A stretch of DNA of 8,568 bases from an uncultured Porphyromonadaceae bacterium (lineage in GTDB: Bacteria > Bacteroidota > Bacteroidia > Bacteroidales > Muribaculaceae), in assembly GCA_937892215.1 (NCBI GenBank), contig CALAVE010000045.1, positions 1 through 8,568 on the forward strand, given 5' to 3'. Shown here one piece after another: positions 1 to 6,272 of the stretch. Every line of letters starts with the position of its first letter. Within the stretch, counting starts at the first letter, position 1. Under the pieces are notes generated by a model. The model ran no database searches. It had not been told where the DNA came from and was given only the letters and a program-made list of their open reading frames with translations. A program made the translations under genes and the position numbers.

Positions 1-2
1 CA

Positions 3-55
3 AGATTACTTGAAAGAACTAATCGGCAATCTCAAATTTTGATGCGGTTGCCGTG
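3..55. repeat. Left arm of 53-bp perfect terminal inverted repeat
   Basis: Positions 3-55 are the exact reverse complement of 8516-8568, without a mismatch over 53 bp. Identity stops at 56 (c here; the partner base 8515 would require g). The arm contains nested dyads: CGGCAA (24-29) with TTGCCG (48-53), enclosing TCAAATTTTGA (32-42), so it can fold as a hairpin in either strand. On the minus strand one frame ends VAEAVACTATASKFEIAD followed by TAG at 21-19. I have an unverified recollection of similar short peptides at the ends of Bacteroidales ORFs, which would fit a dispersed repeat. The arm lies upstream of the hydrolase gene, whose composition differs from the operon at the other arm. Confidence 0.93.
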
Positions 56-98
56 CACGCCACCGCCTCCGCGACCAATGAAAAACGTTTCTCGTATA

Positions 99-132
99 TT
101 GGCGGATTTATGCGATTTTTTATCTAATTTTG
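99..132 (+). promoter_or_regulatory. Probable Bacteroidetes-type promoter of the hydrolase gene
   Basis: TAATTTTG at 125-132 matches the Bacteroidetes -7 element TAnnTTTG and lies 35 bp upstream of the ATG at 168. No exact TTTG sits at the expected spacing; the nearest candidate is TTGG at 99-102, 22 bp upstream, so the -33 element is weak. A TTGC/GCAA dyad (130-133 and 140-143) overlaps the -7 element. The call rests mainly on the -7 match and its position. Confidence 0.35.
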
Positions 133-167
133 CAATATAGCAAGTTCTACCCTATTCAAAATGTAAT

Positions 168-1157
168 ATGAGGAAACAATCAGCGATATGCATACTTGCC
201 GCAGTAATTCTGTGCGCAGCGGCATCGTGGGCATGGTGGGCGGCACATTGCAGCGGCACTGTTGCCGAGGCAGAGGCCGTGCCACGACAGCCCGACTATG
301 CCGACGCTTCGCAGTGGTACTCGGTGAACCGCGATGGCGCGGCCGATATCTTCTACATAGCCTCCTCCGAAACCGGTGACTATCAACCGAGCGACGGCAC
401 CGTATGCCACTATGCCGACACTTACGCCGACAGCCTGCGCGCGCCCATCACGAGCGAGATGGAGGGTGTGGAGCAGTTGCTCAGCGGAGAGCTAAACTTC
501 TACGCGCCCTATTACCGCCAGTGCTCACTCCAGTCGTTTGTGAACGACAGTCTCACCGCGGCACGACTGCCACTGCCCACCGATGACGTGCGGCGTGCCT
601 TCGCCCACTACAGGGCACACGTGAACAAGCGCCGCCCGTTCATCCTGGCCGGATTCAGCCAGGGAGCCATGATAGCACTGGACCTGCTGCGCGAGATGGA
701 CGACACCACTTTCAGCCGCATGGCCGCAGCCTACATCATAGGCGCTTCCATACCGCAACGCCTGCTCGACGAGTGCCCGCACATCCGGCCGGCCCGGCGT
801 GCCGACGACACCGGTGTTACCATCTGCTACAACTCGGTGCGCGACGCATCATGCGCCATCTGGCCGCGGAGTGCCGTTGCCATCAATCCGGTGAACTGGC
901 GCACCGACGGCACACCCGCCACACTCGAGACCGAGCCTTCGCCGTTCATCCCCCTCGACCGGCAGCAGAAAGACCGGCTCACCGTAGCGCTCGACACCGC
1001 GTCGCGTCTGCTCATAGTCAAGGGCTACACAGCCACCGACTACGTCCTTCCCCTAATTGGCAAGGAAGGCAACTACCATTCGCGCGAAATATGGCTCTAC
1101 CGCGCCTCACTGCGCGAGAACATGCACCTGCGCGCCCTCTCCCACCCGAGCCAATAG
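168..1157 (+). CDS. DUF3089-type alpha/beta-hydrolase, membrane-anchored or exported
   Basis: This 329-residue protein is probably an exported serine hydrolase of the DUF3089 alpha/beta-hydrolase family; the substrate is unknown. Residues 7-26 form a hydrophobic signal or anchor segment. The stretch DIFYIASSETGD (60-71) fits the first core strand. The nucleophile elbow GFSQG (162-166) carries the likely catalytic Ser164. The C-terminal GNYHSREIWLY (301-311) supplies a plausible catalytic His304, and INPVNWRTDG (239-248) resembles the region typical of this family. Length is usual for the family. The start at 168 follows a promoter-like element and gives a good signal sequence. By eye the gene is near 60% GC, far above the operon downstream, and a long control region separates the two. 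It is therefore probably resident chromosome and functionally unrelated. No intact terminator is obvious. Confidence 0.8.
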   Translation: MRKQSAICILAAVILCAAASWAWWAAHCSGTVAEAEAVPRQPDYADASQWYSVNRDGAADIFYIASSETGDYQPSDGTVCHYADTYADSLRAPITSEMEGVEQLLSGELNFYAPYYRQCSLQSFVNDSLTAARLPLPTDDVRRAFAHYRAHVNKRRPFILAGFSQGAMIALDLLREMDDTTFSRMAAAYIIGASIPQRLLDECPHIRPARRADDTGVTICYNSVRDASCAIWPRSAVAINPVNWRTDGTPATLETEPSPFIPLDRQQKDRLTVALDTASRLLIVKGYTATDYVLPLIGKEGNYHSREIWLYRASLRENMHLRALSHPSQ

Positions 1158-1229
1158 TCCCTCACATTAGAAGGCCATGCCCTCGTGCGGAAGCGATGAA
1201 ACGACGACACAAAATCTGTTTATAGGCAG

Positions 1230-1254
1230 TTTTTCGGCCCGACAAACCGAAAAA
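1230..1254. terminator. Weak terminator-like dyad after the hydrolase gene
   Basis: TTTTTCGG (1230-1237) pairs with CCGAAAAA (1247-1254) around a 9-nt loop. The stem is mostly A:T and no T-tract follows on either strand, so it is not a convincing intrinsic terminator. Position between a convergent stop and the next promoter is the main reason to list it. Confidence 0.25.
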
Positions 1255-1261
1255 AAATCAT

Positions 1262-1279
1262 TTCTGCAAGGTTGCAGAA
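1262..1279. promoter_or_regulatory. Candidate operator: 18-bp perfect dyad plus a third half-site
   Basis: TTCTGCAA-GG-TTGCAGAA is an exact inverted repeat (8-bp arms, 2-bp spacer) whose right edge is 10 bp upstream of the -33 box at 1290. The octamer TTGCAGAA recurs exactly at 1318-1325, overlapping the end of the -7 box and the likely transcription start, and at 7 of 8 bases (TAGCAGAA) at 1440-1447 inside the second promoter. Copies flanking and inside both promoters suggest a dimeric regulator site. An alternative is a short stem-loop terminator, since TTAATTTT follows, but the loop would be very small. Confidence 0.55.
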
Positions 1280-1289
1280 TTAATTTTGG

Positions 1290-1320
1290 TTTGAAAAGTG
1301 AGAATTAAAGTATATATTTG
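1290..1320 (+). promoter_or_regulatory. Promoter P1, exact Bacteroidetes consensus
   Basis: TTTG at 1290-1293 and TATATTTG at 1313-1320 are separated by 19 bp, an exact match to the Bacteroidetes housekeeping sigma form TTTG / TAnnTTTG. Transcription should begin near 1327 and read into the operon. The dyad at 1262-1279 lies directly upstream and a third octamer copy covers the start region, so P1 is probably the main regulated promoter. Confidence 0.75.
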
Positions 1321-1391
1321 CAGAAGAATAAAATACGACAAACGACATGATAATAGAGATGCTCGCACCTGATGACGGATAACTTCTTAGG

Positions 1392-1410
1392 CTTATCTGA
1401 GGCAGATAAG
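1392..1410. promoter_or_regulatory. Short hairpin or operator between the two promoters
   Basis: CTTATCTG (1392-1399) and CAGATAAG (1403-1410) form a perfect 8-bp inverted repeat with a 3-nt loop (agg). It lies within the P1 transcript and about 20 bp upstream of the P2 -33 box. It could be a leader hairpin or a binding site for a regulator of P2; sequence alone does not decide. A related GATAAGCAGA string occurs further down near 1490. Confidence 0.4.
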
Positions 1411-1431
1411 GCAAAAAAGCAAATAAGTTTC

Positions 1432-1462
1432 TTTGCTAATAGCAGAAATATTGCTAATTTTG
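1432..1462 (+). promoter_or_regulatory. Promoter P2 with overlapping palindrome
   Basis: TTTG at 1432-1435 and TAATTTTG at 1455-1462 are again exactly 19 bp apart, a second full match to the Bacteroidetes consensus. The 11-bp palindrome TGCTA-A-TAGCA (1434-1444) begins inside the -33 box, and TGCTAA is repeated at 1452-1457 just before and into the -7 box. A regulator bound to these copies would block P2. Transcription would begin near 1469, still upstream of the folded leader RNA. Confidence 0.65.
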
Positions 1463-1551
1463 CTCAATACAAAACGAAATGCCTATGAGATAAGCAGACA
1501 GAAGTTAAGACATAAAAAGTAAAAGTTGTATCTTGCTTTAACGGCGATTCC

Positions 1552-1699
1552 CCCGAAATTACCACTTTCAAACGGAATAATCACAGCCAGCAATAGCGGA
1601 TGCACGCACCGTCAGAGGGTGTGGGTTTCTCTATATTGTGTGATTAAGGTGTGTGGTAATACCTCGGGAGCCAATGAGAGATTTCCACACTCCTTTTTT
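1552..1699 (+). ncRNA. Structured leader RNA with possible attenuator
   Basis: Nested helices form a rod: CCCGA (1552-1556) with TCGGG (1664-1668); ATTACCAC (1558-1565) with GTGGTAAT (1653-1660), 8 bp; TAATCACA (1578-1585) with TGTGATTA (1639-1646), 8 bp; and an apical hairpin 1605-1610 with 1618-1623 around gtcagag. A competing stem, GTGTGG (1651-1656) with CCACAC (1685-1690), is followed by TCC and six T's (1694-1699), which resembles an intrinsic terminator. It shares bases with the long-range helix, so the two folds exclude each other, as in a riboswitch or attenuator. The RNA ends 55 bp before the first operon gene. I do not recognise the family; it could instead be a free-standing small RNA. 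Confidence 0.5.
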
Positions 1700-1754
1700 G
1701 TGTGCGTTTGTGTTAACTTTTGCGTATCAAATGACATAAAAAGAAAAAAGACTT

Positions 1755-2396
1755 ATGAGAAAAATAACTAAAGAAGAAATACTTGACGACATAAACAATT
1801 ATTCCAAAGAGCAATTAGACGAATTGCTTGAATTAGGGATTATAACCATAAACGATTATGATTCTATTAATTCTTCACTTAATGATAAGGAGTCAGATAA
1901 TCTGATAATTTCAGAACAGAACAGTGCACACGATGCTGAAGATTACAATTCAAATTCGGAAAGCATAGCACCAGTTACCTTAGACAAAAATCTGATTGAT
2001 ATTGAGAATAAGGAAGAGGAAAATGAAAGCATATTCAAGGATGAAGTTATTGAGCCGAAAGTAACATTAATCGAAGATGAGCCACCGGCAATGTTCAGTA
2101 ATTCACTGTTGTTTACAGGTAGGATTCGGAGGCTTGAATATTGCTTATCAATAATAATTTACTATGTTTTATATGTATTTGGAGCATGGGCTAGCGTTAC
2201 ATTGAATTCAGTATTTCTATTCTGGATAATATTTGGTCTTAGCCTATATTTCTTATCGGCACAAGGATGCAAACGATGCCACGATATTGATTATTCCGGA
2301 TGGTGGCAGCTCATTCCATTCTTTGGTTTCCTTCTGATGTTTATCGATGGAAACCCGGAAGAAAATGGATATGGAATTCCTCCCAAAAAGCAATAA
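1755..2396 (+). CDS. DUF805 membrane protein with acidic N-terminal extension
   Basis: First gene of the operon, 213 residues. The C-terminal part (about 114-213) is a DUF805 domain: it begins with SLLFTGRIRRLEY (117-129), has hydrophobic helices around 130-146 and 150-169, then CKRCHDIDYSGWW (172-184), the family's hallmark R-x-HD-x-x-x-SGWW region, a helix near 185-198 and the closing GNPEENGYG (199-207). DUF805 proteins are small inner-membrane proteins of unknown function, usually without an extension. Here about 110 residues precede the domain: a helical segment (4-40) and then a strongly acidic, disordered-looking stretch (41-111), likely cytosolic and suited to binding a partner. The ATG at 1755 follows an A-rich, Shine-Dalgarno-free leader. 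The next gene starts 27 bp downstream. Confidence 0.75.
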   Translation: MRKITKEEILDDINNYSKEQLDELLELGIITINDYDSINSSLNDKESDNLIISEQNSAHDAEDYNSNSESIAPVTLDKNLIDIENKEEENESIFKDEVIEPKVTLIEDEPPAMFSNSLLFTGRIRRLEYCLSIIIYYVLYVFGAWASVTLNSVFLFWIIFGLSLYFLSAQGCKRCHDIDYSGWWQLIPFFGFLLMFIDGNPEENGYGIPPKKQ

Positions 2397-2423
2397 TATT
2401 AATAACATTAAACATAAATCCGT

Positions 2424-3485
2424 ATGGGACAATTTAATTATTTGAAACTTTCATGTGTGATACTTTATGTTGCGTTCGCAGCGGTAAGTTGCTGGGCAAC
2501 CGCAGAATCACTAAATCTTACATGGCCTTCAATTTCTTTAGTTGTATGCTATGTGGTAGCTATTGGTTTTTATATTGTTGCATCAATAGGCGCAACAATG
2601 GTAGCTAACGCCTTTAACAAAGACAAGTTCTTTAGCAATCGCGGCTGGATGCTTTGCGGTGGTCTTATTATCCTGTTGTTTTTCTGGATTATAACCAGTT
2701 TACCAACCAACACACATACATTCCTGTATCGGAATGTGATTGGCAATATCATCAATGACGAGCAGACAACTACGAATGGGTACCTCAAGCAAATACAGAC
2801 CGGACAATCAATTCAAAACAAAATAACCCAGCAGCAAGCGCAAATAGAAAATGATGTAATGGCTAAATTAGGTGCTCTAAAAGCTGAAATTGAAAATATG
2901 GCAAATCCGGGTGATGGCCCAGAAGCTCAGAAAATAAGAGATGAAATATCAACGCTTTTAGTCATCTCCCCCGTTGACAAACTATCTGGCCAAGTAGTTA
3001 CAGCGAAAGAAAGACATGATAGATACCAAGCGTATGAAAAAATCTTTAAAGATCATTTAAGCACAAAGAAGCAGAATATTGCAACAACTCTTAACGCACA
3101 ATTTGCAATGAGAAAGCAGTATGTAACTCCGGCAAAATTGGCAGAGAAAAACATAGACGCATGGGTTGATGCATGGCAAGCAGGAGGAGTGAACGCTAAC
3201 AATTCCGAGGATGTGAGAAATGACTTTAACGACCGGAGACTTATGAATGCCTATACACTGGTGAAAACATGTAAGAACTACGTTAATTTTCTTAGTCCTG
3301 AGGATCAAGAACGCTATACTAATTCAGAAACGAAACTTAGCCAAATCTTAAGTGTTTACGACTTATGGATAGAGTTCATTAACGGAACTTATTCCGGAAG
3401 TACTCTGTTCTTCATTTTCTGCATAATGGTTTCATTTCTTGTGGATGTATCCGCATTTGTGTTTTTTTACTTGATTCAGAAATAA
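2424..3485 (+). CDS. Four-helix membrane protein with large periplasmic helical domain
   Basis: I do not recognise this 353-residue protein by family. Hydrophobic segments lie at about 8-26, 36-63, 75-93 and 325-350. The loop between helices 2 and 3 is basic (NKDKFFSNRG), which places it in the cytosol, the N-terminus inside and the long region 94-324 in the periplasm. That region is Q-, K- and E-rich and mostly helical, with coiled-coil character at about 117-160 and again at 165-225, and a helix-rich part to 315. Only three residues follow the last helix. The arrangement is reminiscent of sensor or scaffold proteins with a helical extracytoplasmic domain, but no catalytic motif is visible. 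Gaps of 27 and 25 bp to its neighbours support co-transcription. A role as membrane platform or signal input for the GTPase encoded next is inference. Confidence 0.7.
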   Translation: MGQFNYLKLSCVILYVAFAAVSCWATAESLNLTWPSISLVVCYVVAIGFYIVASIGATMVANAFNKDKFFSNRGWMLCGGLIILLFFWIITSLPTNTHTFLYRNVIGNIINDEQTTTNGYLKQIQTGQSIQNKITQQQAQIENDVMAKLGALKAEIENMANPGDGPEAQKIRDEISTLLVISPVDKLSGQVVTAKERHDRYQAYEKIFKDHLSTKKQNIATTLNAQFAMRKQYVTPAKLAEKNIDAWVDAWQAGGVNANNSEDVRNDFNDRRLMNAYTLVKTCKNYVNFLSPEDQERYTNSETKLSQILSVYDLWIEFINGTYSGSTLFFIFCIMVSFLVDVSAFVFFYLIQK

Positions 3486-3510
3486 TGTTTAACTTAAAAT
3501 TTATATAATT

Positions 3511-4425
3511 ATGCCAATTACCACCAATCCAACTGAAGATAACAATCAGCGTGTTCAAGAAACTCCTGTAGAAAATGTACAAGAAGATTCTGATAACATT
3601 ATCGAAACTGGAAATTATGATTCGGACGCAAACAGTGCCCGGCTTAATGGAACTGTGACCATTACCGATAAAGACACTCCAATAGTAGTACTATTCGGGC
3701 CGCCTTCATGCGGTAAGACCATGACGCTATTGCGGATGTCGAGATACCTTAGAGAAAATGGATATAGAATCGCTCCTGACCGCAATTTCAGACCGTCATA
3801 TGACGAAGCATATCAGAGAGACTGCGACCGATTCAATCAATCTGTAAGCGATCCTATTGCGGCCTCACCCACAAGCCAGTATATGTTTGTTAAGATAATG
3901 AATAACACGGGTAAGTCATTATGTCAGATTCTTGAGGCTCCCGGAGAATACTATTTCGACCCAACTGCCCTTGAGAAAAAATATCCGCATTATTTCAATG
4001 AGATAAAGAATTCCAGAAATCGCAAAGTATGGTGCGTGTTTATTGAGCCGAACTGGATTGACGAATCTACTCGAGCAACATACACAAATCGCATAACAGA
4101 GTTGTTAACGAAGAGAAGTGGTGACAAAATAATAATTGTCTATAATAAAATAGACAAGACCAATTTCTTAATGGGTCCGGGCCGTGTTAACATGCAAGGA
4201 GCGCTGAGAGACGTTAACGACTGTTACCCCGGGTTGTTTAATGCGTTTAAGAATAAAATCCCCATAATTAACTGGTTCAAGCCCTATGACTGCATGTTTA
4301 TCCCATTCCAAACCGGAGATTTCTCACGTGGAACAGATGAATTCGGCAATGAAATAACTTTGTATTCAGCTGCAGATGATTCTTTCCCCTATAATTTATG
4401 GAGATTAATAAAACAAAGCATTTGA
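3511..4425 (+). CDS. P-loop GTPase-like protein (TRAFAC-like), probable switch of the system
   Basis: This 304-residue soluble protein has a classic Walker A/G1 motif GPPSCGKT (63-70), preceded by the hydrophobic strand PIVVLF. EAPGE (142-146) sits where G3 (DxxG) is expected, with Glu in place of Asp, and NKID (212-215) after the strand IIIVY fits G4 (NKxD), indicating guanine specificity. Residues 1-50 are acidic and probably disordered. No TM segment or signal is seen, so it should act in the cytosol. The order and G4 motif argue for GTPase rather than AAA+ or ABC. It resembles GTPases reported in bacterial conflict-system operons with linked membrane and adaptor proteins, but that assignment is from memory. 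As the only nucleotide-binding protein in the operon it is the likely switch. Its stop lies 5 bp before the preferred start of the next gene. Confidence 0.75.
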   Translation: MPITTNPTEDNNQRVQETPVENVQEDSDNIIETGNYDSDANSARLNGTVTITDKDTPIVVLFGPPSCGKTMTLLRMSRYLRENGYRIAPDRNFRPSYDEAYQRDCDRFNQSVSDPIAASPTSQYMFVKIMNNTGKSLCQILEAPGEYYFDPTALEKKYPHYFNEIKNSRNRKVWCVFIEPNWIDESTRATYTNRITELLTKRSGDKIIIVYNKIDKTNFLMGPGRVNMQGALRDVNDCYPGLFNAFKNKIPIINWFKPYDCMFIPFQTGDFSRGTDEFGNEITLYSAADDSFPYNLWRLIKQSI

Positions 4426-4430
4426 CAAAT

Positions 4431-5738
4431 ATGAGTAACTACAGTTTTAAGTATTACGTTCACGGTCACCCAAAAGCCTTTGAATATCATGGTGAGGCTT
4501 CAGAGAAAGATTATTTTCAACATAAATACTTCGCTGGAGTATTCTCCGGTGAACATAACAACGGAACAGAACAATACGCAGAGTTTAGGATACATTCACG
4601 AGCAATAGGTGGCTCTAATTATTACTATTACTCTCTCTTTGACAATTACGGTATCGTGGGGACTGATGGCAGAAGAGGCTATATTGCTTTAACTGTCAGC
4701 ATGAATGTGTATTGTAAAAGAGCTCGACTTCTGATGAATCTCCTTGAAGTGTTCCTGCAGAATGAAGTCGCACCCATCTTAATGGATGAAAGTGGACGTA
4801 AATTCCGCAGTGATAACTTCACTGGAGATATCGGGCGAAGATTGGATAACATATTAAATGGAGTCCTCAAGATAACGCTTGAACAAGTTTTATCAGATTC
4901 TGATTTCTGTAAACTAACAACAAGGGCAAATGGCAGAGCAAAGCGGTTAAATACATCGGATGCCAATGATAGTGCCATAATTGAAGCATTGAAGCAACAT
5001 GGCGAAGTCTCAATTTCAGATAATCATCCGTCAGCATCCATACTTCAAATGCAAAACACCCATGAAATTTCTATTAGGGAAGAGAAAGAGAGACTTCGTC
5101 GGATTTCCGAAGAGAAAGAAAATAAATTGCAAGCCCGAATAAATGAGCTCAGCGAAGAAATCAAAGCAGGAAAAACAAAGCAAAATAAATCCGCTCAAAA
5201 GATAAATGAATTACAAGACAGGTTAAAACAGATAAGAGCGATTGTTGAGGACATAGAAATTGGCGGTGTCGGAGGGAATAGAGACAACGATGGGGCTAGC
5301 CTAAGAGGAAGGCTAGACCCTACTCCACCACCAGTCAAACGCCGCTTATCTAAGTGGTGGATAATAGTCTTTATTGTTTTATTCTTGCTAATATGCTACG
5401 TGATTAAAACTTGTAGTTCAAAAGAAGAACCTACAGAACAGGTTACACAAACAGAATCAATATCTTATACCAGTTTAAGTGAACAGTACGAAATAAAAAT
5501 AGAGAATGTATCAGATAGTATTCTGAAAAAAGGACATACATATTACGGTAAACTAGAGACGGTAAATTATTCGGATAGTTTATCATCTTTTGTAATAAAG
5601 GCGAGTCAACCTAATATTGCTGAAGTTGACAGTACCGGAGATTGTTCTTTTAAACTCAAAACAAAATCATCTGGAGAACTAACTCTTATTGCTGTTGCAG
5701 GAGAAGATACTATAAGTAAAACTTATATTGTGAAATAA
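4431..5738 (+). CDS. Single-pass protein: cytosolic domain, coiled coil, TM helix, periplasmic Ig-like domain
   Basis: The protein has 435 residues from ATG 4431. An in-frame ATG at 4398 would add 11 residues but overlaps the GTPase gene by 28 bp; 4431 lies 5 bp after that stop and is preferred. Domains: an unassigned globular N-terminus (about 1-160) rich in aromatic residues; a coiled coil at about 212-275 (EEKERLRRISEEKENKL and onward); a basic proline-containing linker PPPVKRRLSK (299-308); a TM helix 309-326; and a C-terminal beta-rich domain (about 343-435) with NIAEVDSTGDCSFKLK and a GELTLIAVAGED strand, resembling bacterial Ig-like (BIG2-type) domains. Basic residues before the helix put the N-terminus in the cytosol and the Ig-like domain in the periplasm. 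Residues about 82-148 resemble residues 63-131 of the protein encoded at 6273-7427. The next ATG overlaps its stop by 1 bp (TAATG), implying translational coupling. Confidence 0.7.
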   Translation: MSNYSFKYYVHGHPKAFEYHGEASEKDYFQHKYFAGVFSGEHNNGTEQYAEFRIHSRAIGGSNYYYYSLFDNYGIVGTDGRRGYIALTVSMNVYCKRARLLMNLLEVFLQNEVAPILMDESGRKFRSDNFTGDIGRRLDNILNGVLKITLEQVLSDSDFCKLTTRANGRAKRLNTSDANDSAIIEALKQHGEVSISDNHPSASILQMQNTHEISIREEKERLRRISEEKENKLQARINELSEEIKAGKTKQNKSAQKINELQDRLKQIRAIVEDIEIGGVGGNRDNDGASLRGRLDPTPPPVKRRLSKWWIIVFIVLFLLICYVIKTCSSKEEPTEQVTQTESISYTSLSEQYEIKIENVSDSILKKGHTYYGKLETVNYSDSLSSFVIKASQPNIAEVDSTGDCSFKLKTKSSGELTLIAVAGEDTISKTYIVK

Positions 5739-6271
5739 TGGTTAAATTTAGAATAAAATTATTATTAGCTTTCTTGGTCATTTCTTGTGCTTGTCTTACG
5801 TCGTGCGGCAAAGGAGAGAAATACCACCCGCCAACATATACATCACTAAATGAGGATGAATCGGAAGACGAAAATATTATTTCAATCCCTTATACCGAGG
5901 TTGGCGGCGTAAAGATGATTAATGTCACAATTAATGGCGGTCATATAGTTAAGATGGTATTAGATAGTGGGTGCTCAGGAGCAACAATCACACTTAACGA
6001 TGCAAATTATTTGTATCACAAGGGGTTATTGGGTGCTGGGGACGTTTTGGGCGCGGCAAATTCTATTGATGCAAATGGAAACATAACCTTGAATACGGTT
6101 ATAAATTTAAGCGATGTTACAATAGGAGAAAAAATTCATTGTACAGATGTCCAAGCCATTGTGACTAATAATCCTAATGCACCGCTTTTACTTGGAAACG
6201 ACATTTTGAATCGAGCTGCGTCTTACGAAGTTGACAATATAAATAAAGTGGTTAAATTCAAACTAAATTGA
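5738..6271 (+). CDS. Lipoprotein retropepsin-like aspartic protease
   Basis: This 177-residue protein has a lipoprotein signal: basic MVKFRIK, a hydrophobic core and lipobox LTSC, predicting lipidated Cys23 and an envelope location. After an acidic linker (38-47), residues about 50-177 fit a single retropepsin-like (clan AA) domain: strands VGGVKMINVTINGG (55-68), then the active-site stretch VKMVLDSGCSGATITL (71-86) with catalytic Asp76 in DSG, and the late hydrophobic-Gly motif PLLLGNDIL (149-157). Such bacterial domains act as homodimers with one Asp per subunit. DSG in place of DTG occurs in active members of the clan, so it need not mean loss of activity. Likely substrates are the periplasmic parts of the neighbouring proteins, but this is inference. 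It overlaps the upstream stop by 1 bp and is followed by the next start after 1 bp, so its dosage is tied to the two single-pass proteins. Confidence 0.8.
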   Translation: MVKFRIKLLLAFLVISCACLTSCGKGEKYHPPTYTSLNEDESEDENIISIPYTEVGGVKMINVTINGGHIVKMVLDSGCSGATITLNDANYLYHKGLLGAGDVLGAANSIDANGNITLNTVINLSDVTIGEKIHCTDVQAIVTNNPNAPLLLGNDILNRAASYEVDNINKVVKFKLN

Positions 6272-6272
6272 G

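Larger units (their letters stand above)
1158..1754 (+). other. Gene-free control region and operon leader
   Basis: No credible protein gene was found here. The TTG-started reading frame over 1526-1771 overlaps both the structured RNA and the first operon gene, and its peptide has no recognisable domain. GC content falls within the first hundred bases, marking the boundary between the hydrolase neighbourhood and the AT-rich operon. The region carries two canonical promoters, several dyads and a folded leader, all pointing toward the operon. A transcript from the upstream promoter would have a leader of about 430 nt. Confidence 0.75.

Noticed and set aside
3..55. Insertion sequence or integron attC site
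   Set aside because: No transposase or integrase gene lies in the window, and the attC consensus ends are missing.
773..1225. 150-codon + strand frame inside and beyond the hydrolase gene
   Set aside because: It is a high-GC shadow frame, rich in Arg, His and Pro, out of phase with the well-supported DUF3089 gene.
1230..1254. Strong bidirectional terminator
   Set aside because: The stem has only three G:C pairs and no T-tract after it on either strand, so it is listed only as a weak dyad.
1526..1771. 81-codon open frame starting with TTG in the leader
   Set aside because: It covers the structured RNA and the T-tract, overlaps the DUF805 gene start, has no recognisable domain and has a weak start. 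The pairing pattern explains this sequence better than a protein.
4398..4430. Upstream ATG for the Ig-like single-pass protein
   Set aside because: It would add 11 polar residues within the end of the GTPase gene. The ATG at 4431 directly follows the GTPase stop and fits the spacing of the operon, though the longer form is not excluded.
4679..4978. Minus-strand frame opposite the Ig-like single-pass protein
   Set aside because: It lies fully antisense to a coding region with coherent domains, and has no promoter or homology signal.
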